Part shown: piece after piece, positions 1 to 6,048 of the stretch
Numbering within the stretch: the first letter of the stretch is position 1
How the letters are laid out: each line of letters starts with the position of its first letter
Source: JAPLXD01 sp041661585
Lineage (GTDB): Bacteria > Patescibacteriota > Minisyncoccia > Moranbacterales > UBA11712
Reading direction: 5' to 3'
NCBI GenBank assembly: GCA_041661585.1
Contig: JBAZUC010000017.1
Location: forward strand, 1-14,461
DNA: 14,461 nt
Position numbers and translations under genes: made by a program
The notes under the pieces: model-generated
The model's database searches: none
The model's input: only the letters and a program-made list of their open reading frames with translations
Told to the model about the DNA's origin: nothing

Positions 1-48
1 AGAAAATGCCTTCAATTTCGCACGCCGGCTGAGGTTTTCAATGAACAA
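1..48 (-). CDS. Possible partial gene, N-terminus only, running off the left edge
   Basis: A minus-strand frame is open from a TTG at 48-46 to the window edge, with an in-frame TGA just upstream. It would encode a 16-residue start (FIENLSRRAKLKAFS after the initiator). It lies about 60 bases downstream of the predicted start point of the perfect-consensus promoter at 144-116, which gives it a plausible transcript. The peptide is basic and ends in K-A-F-S, which resembles the leader and cleavage site of type IV prepilins (basic leader, then Gly/Ala before Phe-Thr/Ser). The hydrophobic segment that would decide this lies outside the window. With 16 codons, a TTG start and no ribosome binding site, the call is weak. 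The promoter could instead drive a structural RNA. Confidence 0.25.
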   Translation of the reverse strand, partial: MFIENLSRRAKLKAFS

Positions 49-115
49 TCAAACTTAATCCGTGATAACCAGTGTTGCAGTTGAGGGTAAAATGTACCTG
101 CTGTTCCAATTGTAC

Positions 116-144
116 ATTATAGCGCTAAACGTCCCAATTGTCAA
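116..144 (-). promoter_or_regulatory. Perfect-consensus sigma70 promoter pointing left out of the window
   Basis: On the minus strand, TTGACA (144-139) and TATAAT (121-116) are separated by exactly 17 bases, so all 12 consensus positions match at the optimal spacing. The -35 box begins one base after the ATPase stop codon. The start point would be near 109. Two copies of CCAATTGT on the plus strand (106-113 and 134-141) and a 7-bp inverted repeat (AATGTAC at 91-97, GTACATT at 112-118) surround the -10 box and the start point. These could be repressor sites. The downstream gene is outside or only just inside the window. Confidence 0.85.
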
Positions 145-145
145 A

Positions 146-3007
146 TTATTTTTCTTCCGCCTTTCGCGCTTCTTCAAAGAGAAAAACTGCGAGTGTCGCG
201 CCGATGACAACCAGCCAGTCCCAGCCATCAATCGGCGCCATATGCAAATATCGCGCCAATATGGGGACATGCAAAAACGAAAGAAGCATCCCCACCGAAA
301 TCAAAATTGCGCCAATGACATATTTGTTTTTGAAAAATCCAATCGCAAACACGGAAAGTTTCTCACTACGCGCTTGCAAAAGATTGGCCATCTGTGTCAT
401 CGAAAGCACTGCGTATGTCGCCGCCGTTGATTTCATATACAGCGCCGAACTGAAATCAATTGACTGGCCGAAATGCCAGCCTCCGCGAGTCATCGACCAG
501 AGAAAGGCGACAATCGCGCCGGTTGCCATGATCGACCCGACATAGACCAGCCGCCAAAAACCGAATGCGCCAATGAGTCTTTCCTTTCCGCTGTATGGCT
601 TTTGTTTCATTGCTCCGGGTTCGGCCGGTTCCAGCCCGAGCGCGAGCGACGGAAAAACATCCGTCCCAAGATCGATCGCCAGAATTTGGACAGCTGTGAT
701 CGGAGCCGGGATCGCCAGAAGCATTCCAAAGATGACCGTCAAAAATTCGCTGGCGTTCGAAGAAAAAACATAATAGACGAACTTGCGGATATTTTGATAG
801 ACCGTCCGTCCCTCTTTGATTCCCGCCACGATCGAGGCAAAATTGTCGTCGAGAAGGATCATATCCGAGGCTTCTTTGGAAACATCCGTTCCGATGATCC
901 CCATCGCGATGCCAATATCCGCCCGTTTGAGCGCCGGCGCATCATTCACCCCGTCGCCCGTCATCGCGATCACTGCGCCAGATTTCTTCAAAACCCCCGC
1001 AATCCGCAATTTCTGCTCGGGTGTGATCCTTGCAAAAATCAATGTCCCATTATTTATTTTTTTAATAATATCTCCGTCAGATAATTGATTGAGTGCTTTA
1101 CCGTTTATCACAAAATTGTCCGTCCCGCTTTGCGGGACACCAAAATTTTTTATTTTTAATTTTTCATTTTTAATTTGCAAAAGATTTATCTTTTGCGCGA
1201 TCGCCCTCGCTGTCACTTCATAGTCTCCCGTGATCATGATCACTTTGATACCCGATCCGCGGCATTCTTTGATCGCTTCGGCCACGTCACGCCGCGGCGG
1301 ATCGATCATTGCCATCATGCCAACCCAGATCAAATCTTTTTCGGCTTCGTCAATCGAAATATTTTTGGGACTTGGCCCGTTAGAAATTTGATTTCCAATG
1401 GGCCGATAGGCGAAAGCCAAAACTCGAAGCGCCTCTCCCGACATCTGGTCATATATTTTTTTGATCTTGTTTTTTTCCGCGTCGGAAAAGGGGACTATCC
1501 CCTCTTGAGTCAACTTTTTGGGGGAGAGACCAAGCATCACATCCGGCGAGCCTTTTACATAGGAAAAAATCTCATTTTCCTCCGCCGGCTGGCGGATTTT
1601 TTCAAAAACAACGCTCATACGCATCCGTTCTGATTCAAAAGGATTTTCGTCAATTTTCTTCTCCCCTATTTCGAAAAACTTTTCGTCGGGATCATATTTC
1701 CTCGCCGCGACAATCAACGCCCCTTCCGTCGGATCACCTGCGATTTTGAAATTGTTTTTCTCGTTCACCCCGTTAGAAAGTCTGGGATTTTCATTATTAT
1801 TTAAAGTCTCTTTCTTTCTAACGGGGTTAACCAAAGCCGCGTCATTGCAAAGTGTGGCAATTTTCAGCAGCAGTTCAAGGTTTTGAATATTTTTCGGATC
1901 AACTTTTTGCCCGCCGATCAAGAAGTCCCCAATCGGCGCATATCCTTCTCCGCTGACGGCGATTTCTTTCTCATCCAGAACGATTTTCGTCACCATTAGC
2001 TCGTTTTTCGTGATCGTTCCGGTTTTGTCCGTGCAAATGATGTTCACCGACCCGAGTGTTTCAACCGAAATTAATTTTTTCGCAAGGACATTCACTTTGA
2101 GAAGCCGGCGCATCCCAAGTGAAAGCGCGACCGAAAGCGCCGCCGGCAATCCCTCTGGGACAACCGCAACAGCCACTGCCAAAGCAAAAAGGAAATTCTG
2201 GTATATCGATGTTCCCTGGAAGCTTCCGGCGATCATCACAGCGACCGCGATCGCCACCGCGAGAACCGTCACGTCGCGCCCAAGCGTGCGTATTTTTTTC
2301 TGGAGCGGAGTGAGCTCATCTTTGATTTCTGTCGCAAGATTCGCAATTTTTCCAAGCTCTGTGTTGATTCCAGTGCCCGTCACAATGAACTTCGCCTCCC
2401 CCATCGTCACCTGCTCGCCCGTGAAAACCATATTATCAATGTCGGCAAGCGGCAAATTTTCTTCCGCGATTGTTTTTGTGCTTTTCCCTTCCGGCTTTGA
2501 TTCTCCCGTGAAAACAAAACTGTTTGTATGAAGATTGTAGCTTTCCAAAATATATCCGTCGGATGGAACATTGTCCCCTGAAGTCACGAAAACCATATCT
2601 CCCGGAACAATTTCCGAAGAATCAATTTCCTTTTTCTTTCCTTCTCGAAAAACTACCGCTTTATCTGAAGTGAGTTTTTGAATATGGTCCAGAATTCGTT
2701 CCGCCTTCCATTCCTGAAAAAAACCGATGATTGCGTTGATGAGAATGATTATGCTGATGATCGTCACATCCCGCATCTCTCCGAAAAAAAGCGCAAGTCC
2801 ACCCGCCACGAGCAAAATCCACACCAGCGCGTCATTGAACTGGTGGCCGATCAGTTTCGCCCATCTCCAGTTGTTCTTTTTTTCAATTTTGTTCCGTCCG
2901 TAAACTTTGAGCCTCTTCGCCGCTTCTTCATTCGAAAGGCCATTTTCGCTAGTCGAAAATTTTTTCAGAACTTCTGCGGGAGTCAAATTGTATATTTGTT
3001 TAGGCAT
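146..3007 (-). CDS. P2-type cation-transporting P-type ATPase
   Basis: This is a 953-residue ATP-driven cation pump of the cytoplasmic membrane with the full P2-type layout. The actuator TGES is at 167-170, the M4 PEGLP at 284-288, and the phosphorylated Asp is D327 in DKTGT. The nucleotide-binding KGSP is at 485-488, DPPR at 569-572, TGD at 593-595 and the hinge GDGVND at 684-689. M5 carries SSNASE (749-754), M6 carries DLGTD (779-783), and the C-terminal helices follow. PEGLP with DLGTD mixes features of Ca2+ pumps (SERCA type) and Na+/K+ pumps, so I leave the ion open. The ATG at 3007 matches the usual family start. An in-frame start at 3079 would add 24 residues that cross the promoter region. 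Three in-frame repeat-derived insertions lie in family-variable loops, at about residues 394-414, 535-545 and 608-631. The gene is transcribed alone, between the HtrA terminator and the left-edge promoter. Confidence 0.95.
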   Translation of the reverse strand: MPKQIYNLTPAEVLKKFSTSENGLSNEEAAKRLKVYGRNKIEKKNNWRWAKLIGHQFNDALVWILLVAGGLALFFGEMRDVTIISIIILINAIIGFFQEWKAERILDHIQKLTSDKAVVFREGKKKEIDSSEIVPGDMVFVTSGDNVPSDGYILESYNLHTNSFVFTGESKPEGKSTKTIAEENLPLADIDNMVFTGEQVTMGEAKFIVTGTGINTELGKIANLATEIKDELTPLQKKIRTLGRDVTVLAVAIAVAVMIAGSFQGTSIYQNFLFALAVAVAVVPEGLPAALSVALSLGMRRLLKVNVLAKKLISVETLGSVNIICTDKTGTITKNELMVTKIVLDEKEIAVSGEGYAPIGDFLIGGQKVDPKNIQNLELLLKIATLCNDAALVNPVRKKETLNNNENPRLSNGVNEKNNFKIAGDPTEGALIVAARKYDPDEKFFEIGEKKIDENPFESERMRMSVVFEKIRQPAEENEIFSYVKGSPDVMLGLSPKKLTQEGIVPFSDAEKNKIKKIYDQMSGEALRVLAFAYRPIGNQISNGPSPKNISIDEAEKDLIWVGMMAMIDPPRRDVAEAIKECRGSGIKVIMITGDYEVTARAIAQKINLLQIKNEKLKIKNFGVPQSGTDNFVINGKALNQLSDGDIIKKINNGTLIFARITPEQKLRIAGVLKKSGAVIAMTGDGVNDAPALKRADIGIAMGIIGTDVSKEASDMILLDDNFASIVAGIKEGRTVYQNIRKFVYYVFSSNASEFLTVIFGMLLAIPAPITAVQILAIDLGTDVFPSLALGLEPAEPGAMKQKPYSGKERLIGAFGFWRLVYVGSIMATGAIVAFLWSMTRGGWHFGQSIDFSSALYMKSTAATYAVLSMTQMANLLQARSEKLSVFAIGFFKNKYVIGAILISVGMLLSFLHVPILARYLHMAPIDGWDWLVVIGATLAVFLFEEARKAEEK
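1122..1138. repeat. GC-rich hairpin inside the ATPase gene, part of a composite insertion
   Basis: GTCCCGC and GCGGGAC are a perfect 7-bp inverted repeat around TTT. Next to it are an A/T-rich imperfect tandem stretch (1141-1176) and a second inverted repeat, GCAAAAGA/TCTTTTGC (1177-1184 and 1189-1196). Together they encode roughly residues 608-631 (LLQIKNEKLKIKN, then FGVPQSGTDNF). They sit between AIAQKIN and VINGKAL, where other P2 ATPases have a short loop. The reading frame is intact. Confidence 0.7.
1374..1404. repeat. Short palindromic element (CCCGTTAGAAA family) inside the ATPase gene
   Basis: A 14-base arm (1374-1387, containing CCCGTTAGAAAT) and an arm at 1391-1404 form an inverted repeat with a 3-base loop and two mismatches. 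Both mismatches become G-U pairs in RNA on one strand. Read in the gene's frame it gives RPIGNQISNGP (residues 535-545), in the variable loop between LAFAYR and the Glu-rich run before the DPPR motif. It is a compact, partly decayed relative of the elements at 1766-1828 and 8067-8133. Confidence 0.75.
1766..1828. repeat. Palindromic element (CCCGTTAGAAA family) inserted in frame in the ATPase gene
   Basis: The arms ACCCCGTTAGAAAG (1767-1780) and CTTTCTAACGGGGT (1814-1827) are a perfect 14-bp inverted repeat around 33 bases, and AAAGTCT occurs twice as a direct repeat (1777-1783, 1803-1809). In the ATPase frame it encodes residues 394-414, starting NPVRK and ending LSNGV. It lies between LCNDA and GDPTEGAL of the nucleotide-binding domain, a surface loop that varies in length across P-type ATPases. 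No stop or frameshift is introduced. Confidence 0.85.
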
Positions 3008-3013
3008 ATCTGA

Positions 3014-3019
3014 ATTATA
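3014..3019 (-). promoter_or_regulatory. -10 box for the ATPase gene, spaced for a leaderless mRNA
   Basis: TATAAT on the minus strand ends exactly six bases before the ATG at 3007, so the standard start point would be the A of the start codon. No convincing -35 box is visible (the area is T-rich), and there is no Shine-Dalgarno sequence before the ATG. The box lies just downstream of the HtrA terminator, which fits an independent transcription unit. Confidence 0.6.
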
Positions 3020-3042
3020 GCCGAAAAATCGATATAATAAAA

Positions 3043-3068
3043 CAAAAGCGACACCAGAGTCACTTTTG
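3043..3068 (-). terminator. Rho-independent terminator after htrA
   Basis: On the minus strand CAAAAGTGAC and GTCGCTTTTG pair over 10 bp (one G-U) around a 6-base loop, followed by TTTTATTAT. It lies 41 bases past the htrA stop and just before the ATPase -10 box. Confidence 0.7.
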
Positions 3069-3073
3069 CAAAA

Positions 3074-3108
3074 ATACAAAATACTAAATACTAAATACCA
3101 GATACCAA
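3074..3108. repeat. 7-bp tandem repeat right after the htrA stop codon
   Basis: Five units of 7 bases on the plus strand: ATACAAA, ATACTAA, ATACTAA, ATACCAG and ATACCAA (minus strand GTATTTA-like). The array begins within two bases of the htrA stop codon and ends before the terminator stem. Related sequence occurs at 7496-7509 and 8205-8230. Confidence 0.75.
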
Positions 3109-3109
3109 A

Positions 3110-4354
3110 TTATTTTCTTTCCTCAAGCGTCAATTGAACATCTTTCGTATCGCCTTTGTGCCAGACTTTGAGCGTGAGCGTGTCGCCGACGCTGTATTGG
3201 CTCAAAAGACCCACAAAAGGATGGCCAGCATCGATTTTCACGCCGTTTATTTCAAGAATGATGTCATTTTCAACAATTCCCGCTTTGTCCGCCGGGCTTC
3301 CGGGAACAACCGCAAAGTCCGTGATCTGCTGGCCGCGGGCAATCAACACGCCATAATCGAAAGACAAATTGTTGGCTTTTTGGATCTGTTCATCAATCGG
3401 CAAATATCGCACTCCGATATAGGGTTGCGAGATTTTTCCGCTGCTTTTCACGCTGTCAAGATCTTTTTTGATTATACCAATCGGCAAGGCAAAGCCCACG
3501 TTCTGCGCCCCCTGCGCCATCGCCACATTCACACCGATCACTTTTCCCTGAATATCAAGAAGTGGTCCGCCGGAATTTCCCGGATTGATGGCCGCGTCCG
3601 TTTGGATCACTTCGGAAAGAGTTTCTGAATCACCCATTCCTGATCCGGCTGTGACATTGCGCTTGAGGCCCGAAATTATTCCCTTGCTTACCGTATTTCT
3701 GAACTCTCCAAGCGAATTCCCGATGGCAATGACCGTTTGGCCGATTTGCAGATTTGATGAATCACCCAGCTCCAAAACCGGCAAATTGGCGGCGTCAATT
3801 TTGAGAATCGCGACATCATTGACCGGATCGATTGCCAGCACCTTGGCGTCACGTTTTTTTTCATCGTTGGTCATCACAGTGTAGCTGGCGCTCTCATCCG
3901 AAACAACGTGTTTGTTCGTCACAACCAAGCCGTCACTTGAAACTATGAACCCCGAACCAGCTCCGACCTCCTGCTTTTGGCCTGTATTTCCCTGGCCTTG
4001 GCTTGGCTGTTGTTGCTGAAAACCAAAAGGATCGAAAAATGGATCGGAGAAAAAATCCGGAGCTCGAACAACTTGTTTTGAAATAATGATACTCACCACT
4101 GCGGGAGAATCTTTTTTGACGGCCTGAACGACGGCTGACTCTTCACTGGGAACGCTCATTGTCTGTCCCGAACCGGCGCTGCTCGTCTGGCTTTGGCTTT
4201 TTTTCAAAATATTGGGCAAATTGAACTTCCCTTGTCCGATTTTCGCCGACATGAATCCAAACATCGCCCCAAAAAAAGAAGATGCGATGACAGATACAAT
4301 TACAACGGCAATAATGATTTTGTTATATTGCTTTTTATTTATTTCTTCCGGCAT
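3110..4354 (-). CDS. HtrA/DegP-family membrane-anchored serine protease with one PDZ domain
   Basis: This 414-residue trypsin-like protease should act on damaged proteins outside the cytoplasmic membrane. A single membrane helix (about 12-36) anchors it, followed by a Ser/Gln-rich linker. The protease domain has the triad His149 (TNKHVV), Asp180 (NDVAIL) and Ser261 (GNSGGP). A Gln/Pro-rich loop (about 113-128) precedes the domain core at the position of the DegP regulatory loop. One PDZ domain (about 310-410, with QPYIGVR and GSPADKAGI) would bind substrate C-termini. Length and layout are those of the DegS/HtrA-like single-PDZ class. The ATG at 4354 is chosen over an upstream TTG at 4396, which would put 14 hydrophobic residues before the charged N-terminus. 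The gene follows the ferredoxin at about 110 bases and has its own terminator. Which HtrA subtype it is cannot be settled here. Confidence 0.95.
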   Translation of the reverse strand: MPEEINKKQYNKIIIAVVIVSVIASSFFGAMFGFMSAKIGQGKFNLPNILKKSQSQTSSAGSGQTMSVPSEESAVVQAVKKDSPAVVSIIISKQVVRAPDFFSDPFFDPFGFQQQQPSQGQGNTGQKQEVGAGSGFIVSSDGLVVTNKHVVSDESASYTVMTNDEKKRDAKVLAIDPVNDVAILKIDAANLPVLELGDSSNLQIGQTVIAIGNSLGEFRNTVSKGIISGLKRNVTAGSGMGDSETLSEVIQTDAAINPGNSGGPLLDIQGKVIGVNVAMAQGAQNVGFALPIGIIKKDLDSVKSSGKISQPYIGVRYLPIDEQIQKANNLSFDYGVLIARGQQITDFAVVPGSPADKAGIVENDIILEINGVKIDAGHPFVGLLSQYSVGDTLTLKVWHKGDTKDVQLTLEERK

Positions 4355-4411
4355 AAAAAAAGAAACTAAAAATAAAATATAAGAAATAAAAATCAAAAAG
4401 AAGAAAGGTTC

Positions 4412-4434
4412 AGAAAGTGCTAAAAAGCATTTCT
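4412..4434 (-). terminator. Weak hairpin between the ferredoxin and htrA
   Basis: On the minus strand AGAAATGC pairs with GCACTTTCT (8 bp, one bulged base) around TTTTTA. A pyrimidine-rich, T-rich stretch follows. It could end the por-ferredoxin transcript, but the stem is A/U-rich and the call is tentative. Confidence 0.35.
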
Positions 4435-4464
4435 CATTTCTTCTTTTTTATATCTAATTTCTCA
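4430..4464. repeat. Degenerate direct repeat after the ferredoxin stop codon
   Basis: TTTCTCATT occurs twice on the plus strand (4431-4439 and 4456-4464) with a T-rich spacer. The copy nearest the gene starts directly at the ferredoxin stop codon. This is a third type of low-complexity repeat placed at a gene end in this window. Confidence 0.45.
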
Positions 4465-4650
4465 TTATTCCATCGAGATCGCGTTCACTGGACAGCTTAC
4501 CACGATTTCATCGCAATTACATCCCACCTTTTCACAATCCTCGCCGATCACAACCGATTTTTCATCCTCAACTTTGAATATCTCGGGGCAAAGCGCCTCG
4601 CAAGTCCCGCAACCGATGCAAAGCTCCTGATCTACTTTGGGTTTCGACAT
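4465..4650 (-). CDS. Single-cluster ferredoxin
   Basis: This 61-residue small electron carrier has the single-cluster pattern C11-x2-C14-x2-C17 with C53 before Pro as the fourth ligand, as in Thermotoga/Desulfovibrio-type [4Fe-4S] ferredoxins. C21 is where that family has one half of a disulfide. The loop C39, C44, C46 holds more cysteines than the single partner normally expected. The gene starts at ATG 4650, 32 bases after the 149-residue protein, and reads with the por genes. The obvious role is to accept electrons from pyruvate:ferredoxin oxidoreductase in the cytoplasm. No Shine-Dalgarno sequence is visible at normal spacing, though an AAGAGGA lies about 24 bases upstream. The fold assignment is secure. 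The partner is inferred from position. Confidence 0.93.
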   Translation of the reverse strand: MSKPKVDQELCIGCGTCEALCPEIFKVEDEKSVVIGEDCEKVGCNCDEIVVSCPVNAISME

Positions 4651-4682
4651 ATGTTTCGTTTACTTATTACGAATCCTCTTTT

Positions 4683-5132
4683 TTAATCTTTCATTTCCCC
4701 AAATTCGCTCTCATAGATCTCTTTTTCATCGAGATATCGTTTGTCATTCTCCCCATAGACCAACTCGCTGGCCCTGACGAATATCCTGGTGAATTCTTCC
4801 CGAGTGAATTTTCCGCTGGCAAGCAGTCCATTGACTCTATCCGCAATTTCATTAAGTCCTTTTATCCTCATTTTCGTATCATCACTGATTTGGCTGTAGT
4901 TATATTCATTCGGCGGATAAAGCTCTTCATATCGAGCAATAATCTTTTTTTTATAGTACTCTCCTCTTTCGGAGGACCAGAAATTGTCCCAATTTTTTTG
5001 ATTCGACTTCTCAAGTCCGAAAGAAGAAAATGTCCAAAGAGTTGAGAGCTCGTTCAAATAATCAACTGAAATTCCTGTCTCTGGAACAATTTGAATGAAA
5101 TTTCGAAGATTTTTTTCGTTTTTTATTTCCAT
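4683..5132 (-). CDS. Unrecognised 149-residue protein in the por operon
   Basis: I do not recognise a family. The product is soluble-looking, charged and rich in aromatic residues, with no signal peptide, membrane helix or cysteine pair. The N-terminal third has three tryptophans (W33, W48, W53). The middle has ARYEELYPP, followed by a probably helical stretch and a very acidic C-terminus (YESEFGEMKD). The ATG at 5132 lies three bases after the porB stop codon, so it must be on the same transcript as porB and the ferredoxin. Base composition looks more A/T-rich than in the por genes, which may point to separate acquisition. Lack of cysteines argues against a redox carrier. A role in assembly or regulation of the oxidoreductase is only a positional guess. 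Confidence 0.75.
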   Translation of the reverse strand: MEIKNEKNLRNFIQIVPETGISVDYLNELSTLWTFSSFGLEKSNQKNWDNFWSSERGEYYKKKIIARYEELYPPNEYNYSQISDDTKMRIKGLNEIADRVNGLLASGKFTREEFTRIFVRASELVYGENDKRYLDEKEIYESEFGEMKD

Positions 5133-5135
5133 ACG

Positions 5136-6047
5136 CTATATTTCCGACAAATTCACCAATCTTTTCCAATCCTCATCCGTTTCTTTTTGCATTTCGGCAA
5201 TCACTTTTTCATTGCCGGGCTTGAAAAGGTGCTTGAACCGCCCCTGGGTTTTCAAAAATTCTTCGAGTGGCTTGGGATTTTCTGTCGCCCAGTTTATTTT
5301 ATATTTTCCGTCCAAATATTCCCAAAGCGGCCAAAAATTCGTCTCGGTCGCCAATTTTCCAATGCGGACATATTCCGAAGTCGGATATTTCCAGAGATTC
5401 GTACAGGGCTGAAGAACGAGCAAAAATCGCGGACCTTCAAGCTCAAACGCTTTTTTGGCTTTCATTTTGAGGTCCGCCAGATATGCAACATTCGCCTGCG
5501 CCGCGTATTTGATATGGTGCGCGATCACGATCGACATCAGATCTTTACGCTTTTCCGTTTTGCCAAAACTTTGTTTTCCCGCCGGAGTCGTTTCCGTGTC
5601 GGCGCCGAACGGAGTCGCCCCGCTTCTTTGCCCGCCTGTGTTCATATACGCTTCATTGTCATAGCAGACATAGAGAAAATCGTGCTGTCTCTCAAGCGCG
5701 CCCGACAAACTTTGCAATCCAATGTCATACGTTCCCCCGTCGCCCGCGAACACGATGACTTGAATTTTTTTGTCAGCCGGAATCTTGTTTCTTTTGCGCA
5801 AAGCCTTGATCGCGCCATCAATTCCCGCCGCCGTTGCTCCTCCATTTTCAAAAGCGCTGTGAATGAACGGCGCTTTCCACGCCGAATAGGGATAGAGCGT
5901 TGAAGTCACTTCCATGCATCCCGTCACGCTCACAACAATCACCGGATCATCCGTCGCGCCAAGAACCGTCCGCACGATCGCCGGAATTCCGCATCCGGCG
6001 CAAGTGGAATGTCCGGGAGCAAGTTTTTCTGTCAATTTTTTGTTCAT
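5136..6047 (-). CDS. porB: Pyruvate:ferredoxin oxidoreductase, beta subunit (thiamine diphosphate binding)
   Basis: This 303-residue subunit binds thiamine diphosphate and the proximal iron-sulfur cluster of the CoA-acylating 2-oxoacid:ferredoxin oxidoreductase. It shows HSTCAGCG (C16, C19), GC44, and C215 in QPCTNLW, which together match the four cluster ligands of PorB. The diphosphate/Mg2+ motif begins at GDGG (102-105) and ends at NEAYMN (131-136). The ATG at 6047 is one base after the porA stop region, with porB and porA head to tail. The length is typical for the separate beta subunit. The substrate is assigned as pyruvate because the alpha subunit looks PorA-like and the order G-D-A-B matches the Thermotoga por operon. 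2-Oxoisovalerate oxidoreductase (Vor) is the main alternative. Confidence 0.93.
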   Translation of the reverse strand: MNKKLTEKLAPGHSTCAGCGIPAIVRTVLGATDDPVIVVSVTGCMEVTSTLYPYSAWKAPFIHSAFENGGATAAGIDGAIKALRKRNKIPADKKIQVIVFAGDGGTYDIGLQSLSGALERQHDFLYVCYDNEAYMNTGGQRSGATPFGADTETTPAGKQSFGKTEKRKDLMSIVIAHHIKYAAQANVAYLADLKMKAKKAFELEGPRFLLVLQPCTNLWKYPTSEYVRIGKLATETNFWPLWEYLDGKYKINWATENPKPLEEFLKTQGRFKHLFKPGNEKVIAEMQKETDEDWKRLVNLSEI

Positions 6048-6048
6048 T

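Noticed and set aside
1766..1828. The ATPase palindrome as an assembly error or intron
   Set aside because: The frame stays open, the insertion falls in a variable loop and the same family recurs at independent sites. No group I or II intron features are visible.
146..3007. Genetic code with TGA read as Gly
   Set aside because: All genes are full length under the standard code with ordinary GGN glycines. No in-frame TGA is needed to complete any family motif.
62..3013. Many plus-strand open frames across the ATPase gene
   Set aside because: They mirror a gene with all P-type ATPase motifs, carry no family motifs of their own and have Arg/Ser/Pro-rich shadow composition.
3033..3038. TATAAT on the plus strand near 3033
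   Set aside because: No plus-strand gene follows and no -35 box is present. It is probably chance in A/T-rich DNA.
3008..3079. Extended ATPase start 24 residues upstream
   Set aside because: The extension crosses the promoter -10 box and the terminator stem and has no family counterpart. ATG 3007 fits the family start.
3074..3108. The 7-bp array as a CRISPR
   Set aside because: Units are adjacent with no spacers and are far too short. No cas genes are present.
4355..4396. Extended HtrA start at a TTG
   Set aside because: It would place a second hydrophobic run before the charged N-terminus. ATG 4354 gives the usual layout.
5091..5903. A 270-codon plus-strand open frame opposite porB
   Set aside because: PorB has its cluster cysteines and thiamine motif in frame. 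The reverse frame has only shadow composition.
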